Shown here one piece after another: positions 60,533 to 64,000 of a stretch of 64,000 nucleotides of DNA. Position numbers and translations under genes: made by a program. Origin of the DNA: Agromyces sp. Marseille-P2726. Lineage in GTDB: Bacteria; Actinomycetota; Actinomycetes; Actinomycetales; Microbacteriaceae. Location of the stretch: NCBI RefSeq assembly GCF_902809835.1, contig NZ_CADDWM010000015.1, positions 806,001-870,000 on the forward strand. The letters are read 5' to 3'. How positions within the stretch are numbered: the stretch's first letter is position 1; each line of letters begins with the position of its first letter. The notes below the pieces were generated by a model. That model was not told the DNA's origin. It searched no databases and saw nothing but the letters and a program-made list of their open reading frames with translations.

Positions 60533-61318
60533 TCAGCCGCCGAACCGACGATGCCGGGAGGCGTAGTCGCGCAGGGCCCGGAGGAAGTCGACCTGGCGAA
60601 GGTCGGGGCCGAGCGCCTCGACGAAGTAGAACTCGCTGTGCGCCGCCTGCCAGAGCATGAAGTCGCTGAGCCGCTGCTCACCCGAGGTGCGGATCACGAG
60701 GTCGGGGTCGGGTTGCCCGACGGTGTAGAGATGCTCGCCGATGAGGTCGGGCGTCAACCGCTCTGCGAGGTCCTCCAGGCTGCGGCCCTCGGCGTGATGG
60801 GATGCCACGATCGAGCGCATCGCGTCGGTGATCTCTTTTCGGCCCCCGTAGCCGACCGCGAGGTTGACGTGCAGGCCGCGCTTGTCGGCGGTGCGGTGCT
60901 CAGCCGCGTCGAGGGCGGCGACGAGCGGCTCGGGCAGTCCGGCATCCGACCCGACATGCTGCACGCGCCAGTCGCGGTAGTGCGAGAGCTCCTCGGCGAG
61001 CTCGGCGATGATCTCGAACAGGTCGGAGAGCTCGGCGCTCGGACGATTGCCGAGGTTGTCGCTCGAGAGCAGGTACAGCGTCACGACGCCGATGCCCAGG
61101 TCGTCGCACCACTCCAGGAACTCGCGCATCTTCGCGGCACCCGCCCGATGCCCGTGCGCCGCGGTCTCGTAGCCCAGCTGCCGCGCCCAGCGACGGTTGC
61201 CGTCGATGATCATCGCAACGTGCCGCGGCAGGCCGGCCGGGTCGAGATCGCGTCGGAGCCGATTCTGGTAGAGGCGATAGAGGATGCCGCGACCGAATGG
61301 CTGATCGCTCTTCTGCAC
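60533..61318 (-). CDS. uppS: Isoprenyl (polyprenyl) diphosphate synthase, UppS family
   Basis: A 261-residue cis-prenyltransferase that makes the lipid carrier for cell-wall synthesis. The catalytic Asp39 is in AMIIDGNRRWA, followed by the YLLSSDN segment, LAVGYGGRKEI and the DPDLVIRTSGEQRLSDFMLWQ signature. It uses the IPP made by the ispH pathway. The GTG start is exactly six bases after TAGCGT on the minus strand, suggesting a leaderless mRNA. It lies head-to-head with the hemolysin III gene, as in Mycobacterium tuberculosis. Confidence 0.95.
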   Translation of the reverse strand: MQKSDQPFGRGILYRLYQNRLRRDLDPAGLPRHVAMIIDGNRRWARQLGYETAAHGHRAGAAKMREFLEWCDDLGIGVVTLYLLSSDNLGNRPSAELSDLFEIIAELAEELSHYRDWRVQHVGSDAGLPEPLVAALDAAEHRTADKRGLHVNLAVGYGGRKEITDAMRSIVASHHAEGRSLEDLAERLTPDLIGEHLYTVGQPDPDLVIRTSGEQRLSDFMLWQAAHSEFYFVEALGPDLRQVDFLRALRDYASRHRRFGG

Positions 61319-61324
61319 GGCACT

Positions 61325-61386
61325 ACGCTACCCCTCCCGTGCGCTCACGCACTCACAGCAGAACGCCACCGACGAGGCCCTACGCT
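61325..61386. promoter_or_regulatory. Divergent leaderless promoters of uppS and hemolysin III gene
   Basis: TAGCGT (61330-61325, minus) is six bases before the uppS GTG, and TACGCT (61381-61386, plus) is six bases before the ATG at 61393. The two -10 boxes are reverse complements of related form and share a 50-base control region. Confidence 0.55.
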
Positions 61387-61392
61387 TTGATC

Positions 61393-62196
61393 ATGAGCCC
61401 CGAGCACCACAACGACTCCCCCGATCTCGCAGAGGAGCTCAGCCGTCCGGTCGCGCCCGAAGACCCGGCGGATGTCGCGGTCAGCCGCGACGCGCACGGA
61501 CCCGACCTGCCCAACATTCCGCTGCTCGACGACTCGCTCGCGCACCCCGAGGAGGTCAAGCCGACCTGGCGGGGGTGGATCCACGCGGGCACGTCCCCCG
61601 TGACCATCGCGGCGGGCATCGTGCTCATCGTGCTCGCCGACGGCGCCCCGGCGAAGTGGGCCTCAGCCGTCTTTACGCTCACGTCGATGCTGCTCTTCGG
61701 CAACTCGGCGCTGTATCACCGCTTCAACTGGAAGCCGCGCGCCAAGGTGCTGTTGAAGCGCATCGACCACGCCAACATCTTCCTGCTGATCGCGGGCACC
61801 TACACGCCGCTGTCGATCCTCGCGCTGCCGCCCGAGAAGGGATGGGTGCTGCTCTCGATCGTGTGGGGCGGCGCGCTGCTCGGCATCGGGTTCCGGGTGT
61901 TCTGGATCACGGCGCCGCGCTGGCTGTACGTGCCGATCTACCTGTTGCTCGGTTGGGCTGCCGTCATGTACATCGGCGACCTGCTCGAGGCCAGCGTGGC
62001 GATGATGGTGCTCGTGATCGTGGGCGGCGTGCTCTACACGGCCGGCGCGATCGTCTACGCGCTGAAGAAGCCGAATCCGTGGCCGGGCACCTTCGGATTC
62101 CACGAGATCTTCCACACCTGCACGGTGCTGGCGTTCATGTGCCACTGGACCGCGACCCTCATCATCGCGCTGGCACCCGCCTACCACGCGGGCTGA
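61393..62196 (+). CDS. Hemolysin III/PAQR-family membrane protein
   Basis: A 267-residue seven-span membrane protein (TrhA/YqfA, hemolysin III). The metal-site residues are in GNSALYHRF, and in the late segment GFHEIFHTCTVLAFMCHW, as in the PAQR hydrolase superfamily. The first 60 residues are an acidic cytoplasmic tail. The cellular role in bacteria is not settled; a membrane-fluidity sensor role has been proposed for E. coli homologues. Its start lies six bases after TACGCT, so the mRNA is probably leaderless. Divergent from uppS. Confidence 0.9.
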   Translation: MSPEHHNDSPDLAEELSRPVAPEDPADVAVSRDAHGPDLPNIPLLDDSLAHPEEVKPTWRGWIHAGTSPVTIAAGIVLIVLADGAPAKWASAVFTLTSMLLFGNSALYHRFNWKPRAKVLLKRIDHANIFLLIAGTYTPLSILALPPEKGWVLLSIVWGGALLGIGFRVFWITAPRWLYVPIYLLLGWAAVMYIGDLLEASVAMMVLVIVGGVLYTAGAIVYALKKPNPWPGTFGFHEIFHTCTVLAFMCHWTATLIIALAPAYHAG

Positions 62197-62211
62197 ACAG
62201 GCGGCGCAGGC

Positions 62212-62601
62212 TCAGCGACGCGGAGTGCGGTCGTCGTCGGATGGCGCGGCACTCGCGTCGGGGTCGTCGCCCGGCCGGCGGCCCTCATCGGGCTCGGGGC
62301 CGGCACTCGGCGCGGCGCCCTCGGCCGGTGCGGAGCCGGCGCCGGTGCTCGCGGCATCCGTCTCGGATCGGTCGTCGTCGGCCGCGAAGTCGGCCTCGAG
62401 CCGCTCGGCCTCGAGCTGGGACCGCACCTCGGCCCGGTAGTTGACCCGCCGGATGCGTCGGACCATGTCGAGGATGAGCAGCACGACGACGAGCATCACG
62501 AGGAACGTGAACACGAACCCCCAGACGCCGGGGGTCACCGTGTTGGGATCGAACTCGTCTTCCTGGGCTCGGACCAGGAGGGACGCCGTCGCCCCGATCA
62601 C
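62212..62601 (-). CDS. Small single-span membrane protein
   Basis: 129 residues: a short exported N-terminus, one strong span at about 28-48 (WGFVFTFLVMLVVVLLILDMV), a basic RRIRR stop, then an acidic low-complexity cytoplasmic tail. I assign no family. By position and size it corresponds to the small membrane protein that lies next to mca in mycobacteria (Rv1083 type). Starts at ATG; a GTG start slightly inside is also possible. The gene is convergent with the hemolysin III gene with a 15-base gap. Confidence 0.7.
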   Translation of the reverse strand: MIGATASLLVRAQEDEFDPNTVTPGVWGFVFTFLVMLVVVLLILDMVRRIRRVNYRAEVRSQLEAERLEADFAADDDRSETDAASTGAGSAPAEGAAPSAGPEPDEGRRPGDDPDASAAPSDDDRTPRR

Positions 62602-62730
62602 GGGTGGGCTCGGCGATCGGAACGGTCGGTCACGACGAGCATCGGACTCACTCTCACGGCGGATGCGGGCTTCGCGGGGCGGTTAGGCTGGATCCAAGCC
62701 TAGACGATCGAGCGGAAGGGAGCCGGTGCG

Positions 62731-63141
62731 GTGGCCGAGCCCGAAGCCGATGCGCTCGCCGCACGATACGGCCGAACCCGCTCGCATCGCACGCGTGATC
62801 GCATCCTGCTGGTCGGTGCGGCGGTCGCCTTCGCGATCGTGCTCGTCGCGTGGGTCGTCTGGGCCGGGCTCGACGGCCAGAAGCCAGCAGTCCAGGCCAC
62901 CGACACGAGCCACCGGTTGCTGAACGATGAGCGCGCCGTCGAGGTGAGCTGGACGCTCTCGGTGCCGCCCGGCAACGAGACGGCCTGTGCAGTGCAGGCG
63001 CTCGACGAGGAGTTCACGATCGTCGGGTGGAAGATCGTCGAGATCCCGGCATCCGAACGGCATCTGCGGAGCTTCACCGAGACGGTCCGGGTTGCGCGGG
63101 AAGCGAACACCGGTTTGATTTCAAGCTGCTGGCTGAAATAA
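62731..63141 (+). CDS. DUF4307 membrane protein
   Basis: A 136-residue single-span protein: basic N-terminus (RYGRTRSHRTRDR), a span at about 25-45 (ILLVGAAVAFAIVLVAWVVWAGL) and an exported domain with VSWTLSVPPGNETACAVQALDEEFTIVGWK. It matches DUF4307, which in many actinobacteria lies between greA and mca. Function unknown. GAAGGGAG precedes the GTG. The 3' end overlaps the promoter of greA: the -10 box of greA includes the stop codon. Confidence 0.88.
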   Translation: MAEPEADALAARYGRTRSHRTRDRILLVGAAVAFAIVLVAWVVWAGLDGQKPAVQATDTSHRLLNDERAVEVSWTLSVPPGNETACAVQALDEEFTIVGWKIVEIPASERHLRSFTETVRVAREANTGLISSCWLK

Positions 63142-63144
63142 AAT
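63115..63144 (+). promoter_or_regulatory. Strong vegetative promoter of greA
   Basis: TTGATT (63115-63120) and TAAAAT (63139-63144) are separated by 18 bases. This is one of the best sigma-70-type matches in the window and is unusually AT-rich for this genome. It lies in the last codons of the DUF4307 gene and gives a greA leader of about 105 bases. Confidence 0.7.
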
Positions 63145-63255
63145 TAGGGTTTCGCTCTGGCAGCTGCCGGGGCGTCATGTCTATCACGACAGGTCCATCC
63201 CGACGCGTGCGCACCAGACGCGCCGAAACCGACACGTCACATTCAGGAGAGCACC

Positions 63256-63747
63256 ATGGCGCAGGACGTCACCGTCACCTGGCTCACTCAAGAGGCCTTC
63301 GACCGACTCACGGCCGAGCTCGAAGAGCTCTCGACGCGCGGTCGCGACGAGATCGCGAAGCGCATCGAGGCCGCGCGCGATGAGGGCGACCTGAAGGAGA
63401 ACGGCGGCTACCACGCCGCCAAAGACGAGCAGGGCAAGCAGGAGGCGCGCATCCGCCAGCTCACCGAGCTGCTCCGTACTGCGCAGGTCGGCGAGGCTCC
63501 CGAGTCGTCGGGTGTCGTCGAGCCCGGAACCGTGATCACGGCGGTGATCGCCGGCGACGAAGAGCGTTTCCTCATCGGCAGCCGCGAGATCGCCGGCGAC
63601 TCCGAACTCGACGTCTTCAGCGAGCAGTCCCCGCTCGGTGCCGCGATCCTCGGCCTGAAGGTCGGCGACGTCGCGAGCTACACCGCCCCCAACGGCCGCG
63701 AGATCTCGGTCGAGGTCACTGGCGTCGAGACCTGGAGCGGTCAGTAG
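63256..63747 (+). CDS. greA: Transcription elongation factor GreA
   Basis: A 163-residue factor that stimulates transcript cleavage by backtracked RNA polymerase. The N-terminal antiparallel coiled coil has LTAELEELSTRGRDEIAKRIEAARDEGDLKENGGYHAAKDEQG (the acidic tip loop EGDLKENG), and the C-terminal domain contains GSREI, FSEQSPLGAAILGLKVGD and ISVEVTGVE. GGAGAGCACC precedes the ATG. Normal length. It is served by a strong promoter within the preceding gene. Confidence 0.97.
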   Translation: MAQDVTVTWLTQEAFDRLTAELEELSTRGRDEIAKRIEAARDEGDLKENGGYHAAKDEQGKQEARIRQLTELLRTAQVGEAPESSGVVEPGTVITAVIAGDEERFLIGSREIAGDSELDVFSEQSPLGAAILGLKVGDVASYTAPNGREISVEVTGVETWSGQ

Positions 63748-63754
63748 CCACCGC

Positions 63755-64000
63755 TCACTCCGCCTCGACCTTCGGGTCGTATCCGGCACGGCGCAGCACC
63801 TCGACGACGGATGCGCGATGCTCGGGCCCGCGCGTCTCGACCGACAGCTTGAGCTCGACCTCTGAGATCTGCAGTCCCGACCCGTGGCGCGTGTGCAGCA
63901 CCTCGATGACATTCGCGTTCGCCTCGGCGAGCAGTTCGGCGACCCGCGCGAGCTGGCCGGGTCGGTCGGGCAGTCCGACGCTGATGGTGAGGTAGCGATC
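63755..64000 (-). CDS. ilvA: C-terminal ACT domain of threonine dehydratase, 5' part outside window
   Basis: Only the last 81 codons are inside. They encode an ACT regulatory domain: YLTISVGLPDRPGQLARVAELLAEANANVIEV followed by HTRHGSGLQISEVELKLSVETRGPEH. This arrangement at the extreme C-terminus is typical of the threonine ammonia-lyases commonly found beside greA in actinobacteria. The catalytic PLP domain would lie beyond base 64000, so the gene name is inferred from the domain and synteny. It converges on greA with an eight-base gap. Confidence 0.7.
   Translation of the reverse strand, partial: DRYLTISVGLPDRPGQLARVAELLAEANANVIEVLHTRHGSGLQISEVELKLSVETRGPEHRASVVEVLRRAGYDPKVEAE

Overview
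The window is about 70% G+C by eye, is densely packed on both strands, and contains actinobacterial marker genes: NrtR/NadABC, an ECF sigma/anti-sigma pair, DUF4245, DUF4307, PhoH2, a CWB2-repeat protein and TypA. Gene content and the small DUF6264-like membrane protein point to Microbacteriaceae (Agromyces/Microbacterium/Leifsonia type). This assignment is inferred from gene content, not from a search. It looks like ordinary chromosome: I see no integrase, transposase, phage gene, tRNA, rRNA or CRISPR array.

Layout. 1-9 kb: an M23 peptidase cut by the window edge, typA, and a dipeptide/oligopeptide ABC transporter operon on the minus strand. 9-11.6 kb: a CPBP membrane protease, two small uncharacterised genes and an ECF sigma factor coupled to its zinc-finger anti-sigma factor. 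11.8-16.6 kb: the glycine cleavage operon gcvT-gcvH-gcvP behind a tandem glycine riboswitch. 16.7-22.6 kb: de novo NAD synthesis, nrtR-nadA-nadB-nadC-nifS, mostly joined by stop/start overlaps, with a striking inverted repeat in front. 22.9-32 kb: accessory genes (drug-type MFS exporter, a solute-binding/VWA surface protein, a phosphoribosyltransferase, a PrmC-like methyltransferase, two Fpg/Nei glycosylases, DUF4180, and an EamA exporter facing its MarR regulator over a double palindrome). 33-37.5 kb: a second ECF sigma factor with a membrane partner, a CWB2/M23 surface protein and an acyltransferase. 37.6-39.6 kb: eamA-ychF.

39.8-44.3 kb holds the most unusual unit: a CHAT-domain protease gene overlapping a gene that fuses an alpha/beta-hydrolase-like domain to a caspase-like domain. 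The catalytic His and Cys are present in both proteases. This is the best candidate here for a poorly described conflict or regulated-proteolysis system.

44.3-64 kb is conserved actinobacterial core: a methyltransferase, a DEDDh exonuclease, rmuC, an MFS exporter, divergent glpX and fba, ispH, xseA-xseB-DUF4245, carbonic anhydrase, fumC, a KTSC protein, phoH2, a class-V aminotransferase, uppS, hemolysin III, DUF4307, greA and the C-terminal ACT domain of threonine dehydratase. The uppS-to-greA order matches the known Mycobacterium tuberculosis order, except that mca is missing from its usual place.

Two genome-wide habits show up. Many genes start 6-8 bases after a TANNNT box, which suggests leaderless mRNAs. 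The 9-mer GGATGCCGC and its complement occur 43 times by hand count, where roughly two would be expected from composition.
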